Source: Loktanella salsilacus (GTDB lineage: Bacteria > Pseudomonadota > Alphaproteobacteria > Rhodobacterales > Rhodobacteraceae). From it: 64,000 nt of DNA. The notes beneath the pieces are model-generated. The model saw nothing but the letters and a program-made list of their open reading frames with translations. It made no database searches and was not told the origin of the DNA. The translations under genes and the position numbers were made by a program. Positions 1 through 9,041 of this stretch are shown here, in pieces. The stretch is taken from positions 1-64,000 of the forward strand of contig NZ_FOTF01000006.1 of NCBI RefSeq assembly GCF_900114485.1, read 5' to 3'. Each line of letters starts with the position of its first letter. Position 1 is the first letter of the stretch.

Positions 1-299
1 CGATCGCCTCGCGCTATCCATCATTGCGACATGTATTTGCGGATGGCGGGTATGCAGGGCCCAAACTGCGGGACGCGCTAAAGGCCCTCGGCCGATGGAC
101 CGTCCAGATCGTCAAACGCTCTGACACCGCGGAGGGCTTTGAAGTGCTGCCGCGACGGTGGGTCGTCGAGCGCACCTTCGCCTGGCTGAACCGATGTCGC
201 CGCCTATCGAAAGATTGGGAAAAATCCATCGCAAGCGCAGAGGCTTGGATCCTCATCGCACACATCAGACGCGTCACACGGCATCTCGCAAGGGATTGA
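1..299 (+). CDS. IS5-family transposase, C-terminal fragment (5' end outside window)
   Basis: The frame is open from base 3 and continues off the left edge, so this is a partial gene. It encodes the C-terminal third of a DDE transposase. FADGGYAG carries the second catalytic Asp and RWVVERTFAWLNRCRR carries the catalytic Glu in the ERTFAW context typical of IS5 enzymes. The gene ends with TGA at 297-299, about 15 bp before the terminal repeat, a normal arrangement for this family. The visible part shows no frameshift, so the copy could be functional, but the N-terminal half (in some relatives expressed by frameshifting from a first frame) cannot be seen. Confidence 0.85.
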   Translation, partial: IASRYPSLRHVFADGGYAGPKLRDALKALGRWTVQIVKRSDTAEGFEVLPRRWVVERTFAWLNRCRRLSKDWEKSIASAEAWILIAHIRRVTRHLARD

Positions 300-330
300 G
301 AAGGTGCAGTTAGTTTTGAATCAGACTCTT
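1..330 (+). mobile_element. IS5-family insertion sequence, right-hand end (truncated by window edge)
   Basis: The element holds the C-terminal part of an IS5-type transposase, followed by a terminal sequence at about 314-329 (TTTTGAATCAGACTCT). Read inward, this is the GAGTCTGATTC end typical of the IS427-like subgroup. The left end lies outside the window, so completeness cannot be judged. The right end sits about 25 bp from the stop codon of the dppC-like permease, so the element landed immediately downstream of that operon. The bases TTA/TA at 330-331 could be part of the target duplication, but the other copy is not visible. Confidence 0.75.
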
Positions 331-354
331 AGGGCTGGGAAAAGTCTTCGGGCG

Positions 355-1344
355 CTAAAGACCGCGGATGCGCGGGTCGAGGGCGTCGCGTAGACCATCG
401 CCGATATAGTTCACCGCCAGCACCGTCAGCGAGATCGCCAGACCCGGCAGCACAACACGTTCGGGGAAGGCGGTCATACGCGGCACGCTATCGGCAAGGA
501 TTTTACCCCATGTCGGAAAGTCCGGCGGAAAACCAAGACCAAGAAAGCTAAGCGCGCTTTCCGTGATGATCGCGGTGGCAAGGCCAAGGGTGGCGCTGAC
601 CATGATCGGCGATAGCACGTTGGGCAGCAGGTGCCGCGTGATGATGCGGCGGCTGGGCGTGCCGATGCTGCGGGCGGCAAGGACGTATTCCCGTTCTTTC
701 AGCGCCAGCACATCGCCGCGCACGATGCGGGCGGTGTGCATCCAGCTGGTGATGCCGATGCCGGCAACGATCAGGATAAAGATGCCTTGCTCTGGCCCAA
801 AGGCGCTGCGCAGCGGATCGCGGAACAGCAGCATCATCACCAGCAGCAAGGGCAGCAAGGGCAGGGCAAGGAACAGGTCGGTCAGGCGCATCAGCAGCCC
901 GTCAAGGCGGTTGAAGTAGCCTGCGATCACACCGACGAAGGTGCCGATCAGGATCGCGAGGATCATCGCGGCGGCCCCGACGGCAAGGCTGATCCGGCCG
1001 CCCTGCATGATCTGCGCCATCAAATCGCGGCCAAGGTTATCGGTGCCAAAGGGGTGGGCCCAAGCGACCTTTTCCGCGCCCCACAGGGCGTTAATGATCG
1101 GGCGCAGGTCCTTGTTGCGGATATCCAGCGCGGCGGGGTCCAGCCGCCAGACCAGCGGGCCTGCAAGCGTAAACAGGATGATGGCGATCAGAAAGACGAG
1201 CGAGGCCACAGCACCCTTGTGGGTGCGGAACTGGTCCCAAACGTCGAGCCATTGGTTGCGGGCCTTGACTGCCTCTACGGGGGCGGTGGGATCGCCCGCC
1301 ACTAGCAAGTTGTCAGCATCTGCGTGGGGGGCACGATTAGTCAT
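355..1344 (-). CDS. Peptide ABC transporter permease, DppC/OppC type
   Basis: Inner-membrane permease of a dipeptide/oligopeptide importer, about 329 residues from the chosen ATG at 1344. That start overlaps the end of the upstream permease gene by 8 bp; the frame stays open to 1386, but the extra residues do not look native. A soluble N-terminus precedes one membrane helix and a BPD_transp_1 domain with further helices. The cytoplasmic EAA loop that docks on the ATPase is visible as RSIGTPSRRIITRHLLPN. It is the last gene of a five-gene minus-strand operon and pairs with the DppB-type permease. The substrate cannot be read from sequence; the neighbouring hydrolases suggest peptides or N-acylated amino acids. 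Confidence 0.93.
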   Translation of the reverse strand: MTNRAPHADADNLLVAGDPTAPVEAVKARNQWLDVWDQFRTHKGAVASLVFLIAIILFTLAGPLVWRLDPAALDIRNKDLRPIINALWGAEKVAWAHPFGTDNLGRDLMAQIMQGGRISLAVGAAAMILAILIGTFVGVIAGYFNRLDGLLMRLTDLFLALPLLPLLLVMMLLFRDPLRSAFGPEQGIFILIVAGIGITSWMHTARIVRGDVLALKEREYVLAARSIGTPSRRIITRHLLPNVLSPIMVSATLGLATAIITESALSFLGLGFPPDFPTWGKILADSVPRMTAFPERVVLPGLAISLTVLAVNYIGDGLRDALDPRIRGL

Positions 1345-2344
1345 AGCGGATCCTTGGGTCGAACACGCCATACAGGACGTCGGCAATCAGGTTGAACATC
1401 ACGATCAGGATCGCAAAGAGGAAGGTCAGGGTCATCACCATCGGAATGTCATTGCCTTGCAGGGCGATGATCAGCAACTGGCCAAGGCCGTTCACCTTGA
1501 AAATCTGCTCTGTGATGATCGCGCCGCCAAAGATGGCGGGGATGCCAAGGGCGATGACGGTGATGACGGGGATCATGGAATTGCGCAGCACATGGCGCAT
1601 GACCACGACGCTTTCCTTCATCCCCTTGGCGCGCGCTGTGCGCACATAGTCTTGGCCAAGGTTATCCAGCATGGACGCCCGCATGTAGCGGCTGACCTGC
1701 GCGGTGGTTTGCAGCGCCAGCACCATGACGGGCATGACCATCTGCATCAGCTGCACCTTAAAGCTGGCCCAGTCGTTTACGACGTGGGTGGTGTCATAAA
1801 TCGACGGCAGCCAACCGAGTGTGACCGAGAAAATCACGATCAGCAGCACGCCGGAAAAGAACGGCGGCACGGAAAAACCGATCATCGACACGAAGGTGCC
1901 GACTTGGTCGAACACCGAATACTGGCGGTAGGCGCTGATGATACCGATGGGCAGGGCGATCAGCACGCCGACGACATAGGACATGCCGACGACCCACAGG
2001 GTCTGGGGCATGCGCTGTGCGATGGTGTCAAACACGGGGCTGCGCGATTGAAAGCTGATGATGCGCTGTGCGCCATCTGCGAAATTCGTGCCAAAGGCGC
2101 TATCGAACCAATACTGCGGCTCTACGATAAAGAATTGTTTAAGCCAGAGCGGGAAGCGTATCCACCACGGCTCTCCTAATCCCAGCGCAAGGCGCATTTT
2201 CTCTTTGACCTCTGGCGGGATGGTCAGGGGCATGTTCGCCATGGGATCGCCGGGGGCGAGTTCCAGCAGCATGAAGATCACGAAAGCGATGAACAAAAGC
2301 GTCGGGATCGAGATCAGCAGCCTGCGAAAGGTGTAGGTCAGCAT
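1337..2344 (-). CDS. Peptide ABC transporter permease, DppB/OppB type
   Basis: 335-residue integral membrane permease forming the channel with the DppC-type partner. It starts with the family-typical N-terminus (MLTYTFRRLLISIPTLLFIA, first membrane helix) and has the EAA loop as TARAKGMKESVVVMRHVLRN. Length is close to that of the family. It lies 96 bp downstream of the binding-protein gene, with a GC-rich hairpin between them, and overlaps the start of the next permease gene by 8 bp, which indicates translational coupling. Confidence 0.94.
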   Translation of the reverse strand: MLTYTFRRLLISIPTLLFIAFVIFMLLELAPGDPMANMPLTIPPEVKEKMRLALGLGEPWWIRFPLWLKQFFIVEPQYWFDSAFGTNFADGAQRIISFQSRSPVFDTIAQRMPQTLWVVGMSYVVGVLIALPIGIISAYRQYSVFDQVGTFVSMIGFSVPPFFSGVLLIVIFSVTLGWLPSIYDTTHVVNDWASFKVQLMQMVMPVMVLALQTTAQVSRYMRASMLDNLGQDYVRTARAKGMKESVVVMRHVLRNSMIPVITVIALGIPAIFGGAIITEQIFKVNGLGQLLIIALQGNDIPMVMTLTFLFAILIVMFNLIADVLYGVFDPRIRYD

Positions 2345-2402
2345 TGCGGGGGGCGCCTTGGTTCAGGGCTTTGCGGGCAAAGCGGCAGACAGGAAAACGG
2401 CG

Positions 2403-2424
2403 GGGCGGGGGATAATCCCCGCCC
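2403..2424 (-). terminator. Hairpin between binding-protein gene and permease genes
   Basis: A perfect 8-bp GC stem (GGGCGGGG / CCCCGCCC) closes on the six-base loop GATAAT just after the binding-protein stop at 2441. No U-tract follows on the minus strand. Such hairpins after ABC binding-protein genes often stabilise the upstream mRNA or attenuate read-through, giving more binding protein than permease. That role is inferred here. Confidence 0.5.
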
Positions 2425-2440
2425 GCGCCAAACGGAAGAC

Positions 2441-4162
2441 TTATTCCTTGATGCGGTACCAGTCGGCTGCGTTCCACAGCTCTGAGTCCCATGTGTTCAG
2501 CAGCACGCCGCCAAGGGTGTTGGCGTGGGCAGACACGCGGCCACGGTCGACCAGCGGCACGATCGTCATGGACTCTTTGGTGACCATGTCGTTCAGCTTT
2601 TTGGCGATGCGCGAACGCTCGTCCAGATCGGCGGTGCCGTTCAGTTCAGCCACCAGTGCGTCGTATGCTGGATCGCAATAGCGGTTGATGTTCTCGCCCT
2701 GCCAGCCAGAGTCCGGGCGCGGTGCCTTTTCGCAAGTGTAGGACGCGAGGTAGGACGCAGGATCGGTGCCGTCAAAGTTGTTGGCATACATTTCCACGTC
2801 GGCATAGAACTTCTGGAAGGTATCGGGCGAACCCGGATCACCGCCAAAGAAGACCGAACCGTCGATGTTGCGCAGCTCGACAGAGGTGCCGATCTGTTCC
2901 CACCAGTCTTTGATCAAGGCTTGGAAGTCCTGACGCACAGCGTTGGTGGACGACTGGAACAGGATGTTCATCTCTACGCCGTCTTTGTCGCGGATGCCGT
3001 TGCCGTCGGTGTCGGTCCAGCCAGCTTCGTCCAGCAGCGCCTTGGCACCGTCAATGTCCTGCACCAGGCAGTCGGTGTTGTCGGATGCGTACATTGCAGG
3101 GGCAGGGACCAGATTACAGGTCGCACGGCCCGCATCGCCGTAGCCGACTTCAACCAGCAGATCGCGGTCGATGGCCATGGACAGGGCGCGGCGGACTTTT
3201 TCGTCCGACAGGAACGGGTGCGGGTGTGCAGCGGTTGCACGCTCGCCCTCGGGCAGATCGGATGACGGATCGGTCATGTTCATCTCGATCCGCTCGACCA
3301 GTGTGCCGAATGCGGACACAGGTGTGCCGACGCCGCCGTCAGCCATGGCTGCGATGACATCGGGTGCCAGCTGCAGGTTCCAAGCGTAGTCGAATTCACC
3401 GGTTTGCAGCACAGCGCGGCCAGCAGCCTCTGCGTCGCCGCCCCCTTTGAAGGTCACGGTCTGGAAGGCCGGCTTCATCGGGTCACGGTAGTTGGAATTG
3501 GCTTCCAGCTGGATCACGTCGTTGGTGCGGAAATCCGTCACAACGAAGGGGCCGGTGCCGATGGGCATAAAGTTCGCGTCGGTGCATTCCGGCGCGCGTG
3601 TGCCGGTGCATTCGGCGAACTGTGCGGCCTGAATGATGGGCGACTGGTTGCCCATGAAGGGACCATATGGGTTCGGGGTTGGCGCGGCAAAGTTCACCTT
3701 GACCGTCAGATCGTCGATGACTTCGACGGACTCGACGCCTTCGAACTTGGCCAGCTGCGCGCAGCCGCCTTCGGGGTCCATGCAGTAATCAGCGGTGAAC
3801 TTAACGTCGGCAGAGGTGACGGGCGTGCCGTCGGACCACAGCAGACCTTCGGACAGCTTCCACGTGATCGAGGTCAGGTCTTCGGCCACGCCGCCATTGG
3901 CGACGGTGGGGATTTCGTCAACCAACCAAGCAACAGGTGCGCCGGTTTCGTCATAGCGGCCAAGGGGTTCGGTGACCAGCGATGCGGCCTCGATGTCCTT
4001 GGTGCCGCCCGACAGATAGGCGTTCATGATGGATGGCGCTTGCCAATAGATGATGCCAAGCGCGCCATCACGGCCCCGCTCGCCTTCGTGGGCGGCTGCA
4101 TTTGCCATTTGGCCAAAGGCCATCGTGGCGGCAGCGCCCATGAGCATTGTTTTCATTTTCAT
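2441..4162 (-). CDS. Peptide ABC transporter substrate-binding protein (SBP_bac_5 family)
   Basis: 573-residue periplasmic binding protein. A Sec signal peptide spans about residues 1-23 (MKMKTMLMGAAATMAFGQMA, then NAAA), with the mature part starting near HEGERG. The body has the family 5 layout. One stretch reads LSEGLLWSDGTPVTSADVKF, the usual family signature region, and another RRALSMAIDRDLLVEVGYG. The start is supported by a ribosome-binding site (GGGAGAG) about 8 bases upstream. The gene lies 24 bp after the second ATPase gene. It delivers peptides or related amides to the DppBC-type permease. Confidence 0.94.
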   Translation of the reverse strand: MKMKTMLMGAAATMAFGQMANAAAHEGERGRDGALGIIYWQAPSIMNAYLSGGTKDIEAASLVTEPLGRYDETGAPVAWLVDEIPTVANGGVAEDLTSITWKLSEGLLWSDGTPVTSADVKFTADYCMDPEGGCAQLAKFEGVESVEVIDDLTVKVNFAAPTPNPYGPFMGNQSPIIQAAQFAECTGTRAPECTDANFMPIGTGPFVVTDFRTNDVIQLEANSNYRDPMKPAFQTVTFKGGGDAEAAGRAVLQTGEFDYAWNLQLAPDVIAAMADGGVGTPVSAFGTLVERIEMNMTDPSSDLPEGERATAAHPHPFLSDEKVRRALSMAIDRDLLVEVGYGDAGRATCNLVPAPAMYASDNTDCLVQDIDGAKALLDEAGWTDTDGNGIRDKDGVEMNILFQSSTNAVRQDFQALIKDWWEQIGTSVELRNIDGSVFFGGDPGSPDTFQKFYADVEMYANNFDGTDPASYLASYTCEKAPRPDSGWQGENINRYCDPAYDALVAELNGTADLDERSRIAKKLNDMVTKESMTIVPLVDRGRVSAHANTLGGVLLNTWDSELWNAADWYRIKE

Positions 4163-4186
4163 CAGGTAACTCTCCCTTGTTGATGA

Positions 4187-5209
4187 TCAGATGTAGCCAG
4201 CGGTTTTCTCCGCCGTGCCGGTTGTCTCGAACAGGTGGCAGGCCACAAAACGGCCCGGCGTCACCTCTTGGTATGTGGGTTCAATGTCTTTGCAGACCGG
4301 CATGACGGCCGGGCAGCGGGTGCAGAAATTGCAGCCCTTTGGCGGGTTGGCCGGTGACGGCACGTCGCCTTGCAGCACGATCCGTTCGCGGGTTTGCGCG
4401 ATGGCCGGATCGGGTTCGGGCACGGCAGACAGCAGCGCCTTGGTATAGGGGTGCAGCGGGTCGCTATACAGCTCTGCCCGGGGGGCCAGTTCGACGATCT
4501 TGCCCAGATACATCACCGCGATGCGCGTCGCGATATGGCGCACCATCGACAGGTCGTGGCTGATGAACAGATAGGTCAGGCCGTATTTTTCCTGCAAATC
4601 CTCTAGCAGGTTCACGACCTGCGCTTGGATCGACACGTCCAGCGCGGCAATCGGCTCGTCGCAGACGATAAACTTGGGGTTCAGAGCCAGCGCGCGGGCG
4701 ATGCCGATGCGCTGGCGCTGGCCGCCGGAAAAGGCATGGGGATAGCGTTTGGCAAAGCGGCGGTTCAGGCCGACGGCGTCCATCAGCTCGCCGACTTTGG
4801 CTTCCTTCTCGGCTGCCGATAGCTTCGTGTGCTCGTCCAGCGGTTCGCGAATAATCGCCTCGACCGTCATGCGGGGATTCAGGGACGCCTGCGGGTCTTG
4901 GAACACCATCTGCATGGTGGGCCGCTTTGTGCGCAGGTCGGACTGCGACATCTGGCCGATGTCGGTGCCGTCGATTGTGACCTCGCCGCCGGTGATATCG
5001 TACAGCCGCAGGATCGCGCGGCCGCAGGTGGATTTGCCGCAACCGGATTCGCCGACAAGGCCCAGCGTTTCGCCCTGCATCACGTCAAAGCTGACGCTAT
5101 CCACGGCCTTTACCGCGCCAGTCTGGCGGCGCAGCAGGCCGGAATAGATGGGAAAGTGCATCTGAAGGTCGCGTACGCGCACCAATGCTGTGTTGGTTTG
5201 ATCAAGCAT
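4187..5209 (-). CDS. Peptide ABC transporter ATP-binding protein, DppF/OppF type
   Basis: Cytoplasmic ATPase subunit, about 340 residues from the ATG at 5209. That start overlaps the stop of the preceding ATPase gene by 8 bp; an upstream in-frame extension to 5347 overlaps that gene and is unlikely. Walker [10 protein letters not shown], signature [11 protein letters not shown] and Walker [13 protein letters not shown] are intact. The C-terminus carries the Cys-rich oligopeptide-transporter region ([18 protein letters not shown]). The N-terminal segment about '[16 protein letters not shown]' is the standard start of OppF-type domains. Works as a heterodimer with the DppD-type subunit. Confidence 0.94.
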   Translation of the reverse strand: MLDQTNTALVRVRDLQMHFPIYSGLLRRQTGAVKAVDSVSFDVMQGETLGLVGESGCGKSTCGRAILRLYDITGGEVTIDGTDIGQMSQSDLRTKRPTMQMVFQDPQASLNPRMTVEAIIREPLDEHTKLSAAEKEAKVGELMDAVGLNRRFAKRYPHAFSGGQRQRIGIARALALNPKFIVCDEPIAALDVSIQAQVVNLLEDLQEKYGLTYLFISHDLSMVRHIATRIAVMYLGKIVELAPRAELYSDPLHPYTKALLSAVPEPDPAIAQTRERIVLQGDVPSPANPPKGCNFCTRCPAVMPVCKDIEPTYQEVTPGRFVACHLFETTGTAEKTAGYI

Positions 5210-6215
5210 CGACGGCCCCTTTGGCAACGAAACAGGCCGCATCATGGCCGCCGCCAAGGTCATAGCGGGGCGGGTTTTCTGTCGCGCAGCGCGCAATTGC
5301 CACATCGCAACGGTCGCGGAACGGGCAGGCTGTGGGCGCATCGCCAAGGATCGGCGGCTGGCCCTGAATGACCGTCAGGCGGCGGGCACGCTCGCCACTG
5401 ATTTTCGGAATCGTGGTCAGCAAGGCGCGGGTATAGGGGTGCTGCGGGTTGCGGAACAATTCCTGCACCGGCGCATGTTCGACAACTTGGCCGCCGTACA
5501 TCACCAACACGCGGTCAGCGATTCCGGCAATGACGCCAAGGTCGTGGGTGATCCAGATCACCGCCATGCCCAGCTTGTCGCGCAATTCCTTCATCAGCTC
5601 GATGATTTGCGCTTGGATGGTGACATCAAGGGCGGTCGTCGGCTCGTCCGCGATCAGCACTTTGGGATCGCAGGCCAGCGCAATCGCGATCATCACGCGC
5701 TGGCGCATACCGCCGGAAAATTGGTGAGGGTAATCGTCCAGCCGCTGCGCCGCGCCGGGGATGCCGACGAGTTCAAGCAGTTCCTGCGCACGGGCACGGG
5801 CGGCGTTTTTGTTCAGACCCATGTGGGCGCGCAGCGGCTCCATGATCTGATAGCCGACGGTGAACACGGGGTTCAGGGACGTCATCGGGTCTTGGAACAC
5901 GAAGCCAATGCGCCCGCCGCGCACGGCGCGCAGCTGTTCCGGTGTGATATGCAACAGGTCTTGGCCTTCGAACCTGACCGAACCGCCGCGCACATCGGCG
6001 GGGGGGCTGGGCAGCAGACCCAGCAAGGACATCATGGTCACCGATTTGCCAGAGCCGCTTTCGCCGACGACGCCAAGAAGCTCTCCGGCGCGCAGGTCAA
6101 AGCTGACATTGTTCACGGCATGCACTTCGCCGCCGCGCACTTTGAAAACGGTTTTTAGACCCCGCACGTCCAGCACAGGATCAGCCGATCCCGGCTGTAG
6201 CGCCCCATCGGGCAT
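5202..6215 (-). CDS. Peptide ABC transporter ATP-binding protein, DppD/OppD type
   Basis: First gene of the minus-strand importer operon, about 337 residues. I chose the ATG at 6215 because a GGGGAGG ribosome-binding site lies just upstream; the frame stays open to 6308. Walker [10 protein letters not shown], signature [11 protein letters not shown] and Walker [13 protein letters not shown] are present, with the Cys-containing C-terminal region [20 protein letters not shown]. It pairs with the DppF-type ATPase. The promoter should lie in the 260-bp divergent region shared with the argE-like gene. Confidence 0.93.
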   Translation of the reverse strand: MPDGALQPGSADPVLDVRGLKTVFKVRGGEVHAVNNVSFDLRAGELLGVVGESGSGKSVTMMSLLGLLPSPPADVRGGSVRFEGQDLLHITPEQLRAVRGGRIGFVFQDPMTSLNPVFTVGYQIMEPLRAHMGLNKNAARARAQELLELVGIPGAAQRLDDYPHQFSGGMRQRVMIAIALACDPKVLIADEPTTALDVTIQAQIIELMKELRDKLGMAVIWITHDLGVIAGIADRVLVMYGGQVVEHAPVQELFRNPQHPYTRALLTTIPKISGERARRLTVIQGQPPILGDAPTACPFRDRCDVAIARCATENPPRYDLGGGHDAACFVAKGAVDA

Positions 6216-6328
6216 AAGCGAACCTCCCCGGTTCATTTTTAAGCATACGCCTGTCTTTAGTGCAGGTCGTCTGGTGTCGGACGGTAACATGGTTTCCGAG
6301 GCCCGCAAGTGGAAAGCTATTTACCGTA

Positions 6329-6338
6329 TGGTCAACAA
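6329..6338. promoter_or_regulatory. Possible GntR/FCD-type operator in the divergent importer/hydrolase promoter region
   Basis: TGGTCAACAA fits the TNGTNNACNA pattern seen in many FCD-subfamily GntR operators. It lies inside the 260-bp gap between the divergent importer and hydrolase operons, a sensible place for shared control. It is a short degenerate match and no gntR gene is in the window. Confidence 0.28.
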
Positions 6339-6474
6339 TCTTTGCGCTGAAAAAACGAGCGTTTGCAAAGGTTTTGCGCGAAAGTGTGGCGGTGATGGTC
6401 GCGGGGTGCCTTGACCTTTGGGATTCGGCGGGCAGGGTGGGCGCATTCATTTTTCCCATTCAAGGACTGCGCAA

Positions 6475-7638
6475 ATGACCGCTACCCCCAGCCCGCGCGC
6501 ATTGCTGGACAAGCTTGTCAGCTTTCCCACCGTCAGCCGCGACAGCAATCTGGACCTGATTGATTGGGTGGAAACCTACTTGCAGGGAATCGGGGCATCT
6601 GTGGTGCGCGTGCCCAGCCCCTGCGGGAACAAGGCCGCGCTTTATGCCCATGTCGGGCCGATGGTGCCGGGCGCTGTGGTGCTGTCGGGGCATACGGATG
6701 TGGTGCCTGTGGACGGGCAGGACTGGACGACGGACCCGTTCACGGTGGTGGAAAAGGACGGCAAGCTGTTTGGCCGTGGCTGCTGCGACATGAAGGGATT
6801 CGATGCGCTAGCGCTGTGGGCGATGGGGCTGGCCGCTAGCCAAGGCGTCAGCCGCCCGCTGCAAATCGCGCTGAGTTATGACGAAGAAATCGGCTGCACC
6901 GGCGCGCCCGTGATGATCGACCACATGGTCGCCCACAACATGCCGCGCGGCGATACGGTGCTGGTCGGAGAGCCGTCCATGATGCAGGTTGTCACCGGCC
7001 ATAAAGGCGGCATCGGCCTGTCCGTGCATGTGCGCGGGTTCGAGGTGCATTCGTCCAAGATCACCGAAGGCGTCAGCGCCGTGATGCAGGCTGCAAGGCT
7101 GATCGACTGGGCCAACCAGATCAACGCCCAGCAGGTGGCAAAGACACCCGCGCCGATGGCCGCCGCCTTTGACCCGCCCTTTACCAGCCTGCACGTCGGC
7201 ACCATTCAGGGCGGCACCGCCCACAATATCACCGCCAAAGACTGCCACTTTGACCTCAGCTTTCGCACTGTGCCAGGCGAAGATGTGGCGACATGGCGCG
7301 ATCTGTTCATGGCAAAAGTCGCCGAGATCCAGGCCGAAATGCAGGCGATCCACCCCGAGACCGGCATCGACGTCGTGCAAAGCTTCGGCCTGCCGGGCCT
7401 CGCGCCAGAGGAACAGGGCAAAGCTGAAGAGCTGGCCCGCCGCCTGACCGGCGACAACGGCACCCATGTCGTCAGCTATGGCACCGAGGCCGGGCAGTTT
7501 CAGGAACGCGGCTTTTCCGCCTGCGTCGTGGGACCGGGCGATATCGCACAGGCGCATCAGCCCGATGAATTCATCACGGTGGATCAGTTCGCTGCCGGGC
7601 AGGACTTTATGCGCGCCTTGGTGGCGCATCTAAAGTGA
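6475..7638 (+). CDS. argE: Acetylornithine deacetylase-like M20 peptidase
   Basis: 387-residue zinc-dependent M20 family hydrolase that removes an N-acyl group from an amino acid, classically acetylornithine to ornithine plus acetate. The start ATG at 6475 has AAGGA nine bases upstream. Metal-site motifs are visible in order: LSGHTDVVPVDGQDW, GRGCCDMKGFDALALW, YDEEIGCTGAP and, near the end, GTEAGQFQERGF and QAHQPDEFI, which favour the ArgE branch over DapE. The context (peptide importer, oxidase, second M20 enzyme) suggests a catabolic or salvage role rather than arginine synthesis, but that is inference. The stop overlaps the next gene's GTG. Confidence 0.85.
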   Translation: MTATPSPRALLDKLVSFPTVSRDSNLDLIDWVETYLQGIGASVVRVPSPCGNKAALYAHVGPMVPGAVVLSGHTDVVPVDGQDWTTDPFTVVEKDGKLFGRGCCDMKGFDALALWAMGLAASQGVSRPLQIALSYDEEIGCTGAPVMIDHMVAHNMPRGDTVLVGEPSMMQVVTGHKGGIGLSVHVRGFEVHSSKITEGVSAVMQAARLIDWANQINAQQVAKTPAPMAAAFDPPFTSLHVGTIQGGTAHNITAKDCHFDLSFRTVPGEDVATWRDLFMAKVAEIQAEMQAIHPETGIDVVQSFGLPGLAPEEQGKAEELARRLTGDNGTHVVSYGTEAGQFQERGFSACVVGPGDIAQAHQPDEFITVDQFAAGQDFMRALVAHLK

Positions 7639-8975
7639 CCTTTCCCTTTACAATGACCACCCCGGCGCAATTCACCGATGCGCTGCCCGCACAGGCCGAT
7701 GCCGTCGTGATTGGCGGCGGTATCATCGGCGTTATGACCGCGTGGGAACTGGCGCGGGCCGGGCAAAGCGTTGTTTTACTGGAAAAGGGCCGCATTGCGG
7801 GTGAACAATCAAGCCGCAACTGGGGCTGGATTCGCGCGCAGGGCCGCGATCTGGACGAGCTGCCGATCATGCAAGAGGCGCAGAAGATGTGGCCTGACCT
7901 TGCCGCCGAGGTGGGCGATATCGGGCTGCGCCAGACAGGCACGCTCTATCTGGCCGAAGACGCGGCCCAGCTTGCTGGATTCGAGGAATGGCAACGCGCC
8001 GCAGCCCCGCATCGCCCCGGCGCGATGATGCTGACGGGGCAGCGTCTGGCCGAGGCTTTGCCGGGGGCCAAGCGCGCCTATGCGGGCGCACTGTGGACCA
8101 AAACCGACATGAAGGCAGAGCCATGGCTGGCCGTGCCGAAATTCGCCGCCGCCGCCCGCAAGGCTGGCGTGCAGATCGTCGAAGGCTGCGCCGTGCGCGG
8201 GCTTGATCTGGTCGGTGGACGCGTGGCGGGTGTGGTGACGGAACAGGGGCTGGTGCGCACGAAAACCGTGGTGCTGGCGGGCGGATCGTGGTCATCGCTG
8301 TTCCTGCGCCGCCACGGCGTGAACATCCCGCAACTGTCCGTGCGCGCGACCGTAGCCGCGACGACGCGCATGGGCGACGTGAACCTTGGCGGCGCGGTCG
8401 ACAAGCGGCTGGCATGGCGCAAGCGCGCCGATGGCGGCTATACCCTTGCGCCCGCTGGCTTTCACGAGCTGTTCGTCGGCCCCGATGCCTTTCGCGCGTT
8501 GCGCAATTTCGCGGGCTTGCTGTGGCAGGACCCGCTTGGCACCAAACTGCTGCTGGCCGCGCCAAGCGGCTATCCGGACGGCTGGCGCACGCCGCGCCAA
8601 TGGGACGATGGCGATATCAGCCCGTTCGAGCAGTGCCGCATCCTTGATCCATCCCCCAACGCCGGGCGCGTGAAAAAGATGGCCCGCGACTTTGCCGATA
8701 CTTTTCCGGGACTGGGCGAGGTCACAATCGCGCGCAGTTGGGCGGGCATGATCGACACGCTGCCCGACATCGTGCCAGTGGTGGACCATGTCGACCAGAT
8801 CCCCGGCCTGACCGTCTGCACGGGTATGTGTGGCCACGGCTTTGGCATCGGCCCCGCCTTTGGCCGCATCACCGCGCGGCTGGCGCTGGGGCAGGCGCCG
8901 GGCTTTGATCTCAGCCGCTTCCGCCTGTCACGCTTTACCGACGGATCAAAATTGATCGCCGGCCCAAATTTGTAG
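7635..8975 (+). CDS. FAD-dependent oxidoreductase, DAO family
   Basis: Amine or amino-acid oxidase/dehydrogenase-like flavoprotein of about 446 residues. The N-terminus has the dinucleotide-binding fold (AVVIGGGIIGVMTAWELARA) followed by the family's ELEKGRIAGEQSSRNWGW-like segment, read here as LLEKGRIAGEQSSRNWGW. The C-terminus has GMCGHGFGIGPAFGRI, the typical FAD-closing region. The GTG at 7635 overlaps the argE stop (GTGA), suggesting coupling; an ATG six codons later is the alternative. The substrate is unknown; neighbours that release free amino acids make a D-amino-acid or N-substituted amino-acid substrate plausible. Confidence 0.85.
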   Translation: MTFPFTMTTPAQFTDALPAQADAVVIGGGIIGVMTAWELARAGQSVVLLEKGRIAGEQSSRNWGWIRAQGRDLDELPIMQEAQKMWPDLAAEVGDIGLRQTGTLYLAEDAAQLAGFEEWQRAAAPHRPGAMMLTGQRLAEALPGAKRAYAGALWTKTDMKAEPWLAVPKFAAAARKAGVQIVEGCAVRGLDLVGGRVAGVVTEQGLVRTKTVVLAGGSWSSLFLRRHGVNIPQLSVRATVAATTRMGDVNLGGAVDKRLAWRKRADGGYTLAPAGFHELFVGPDAFRALRNFAGLLWQDPLGTKLLLAAPSGYPDGWRTPRQWDDGDISPFEQCRILDPSPNAGRVKKMARDFADTFPGLGEVTIARSWAGMIDTLPDIVPVVDHVDQIPGLTVCTGMCGHGFGIGPAFGRITARLALGQAPGFDLSRFRLSRFTDGSKLIAGPNL

Positions 8976-9041
8976 GCCGAATTTGTAATCCGCGCCGCCA
9001 CCACGGCGGCGCTTTGACGTTGTCTAGAATGGAGAGCTTAA

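Noticed and set aside
941-2179. 412-codon plus-strand frame opposite the two peptide permease genes
   Set aside because: Spans the ends of two real genes on the other strand; composition and lack of motifs show it to be spurious.
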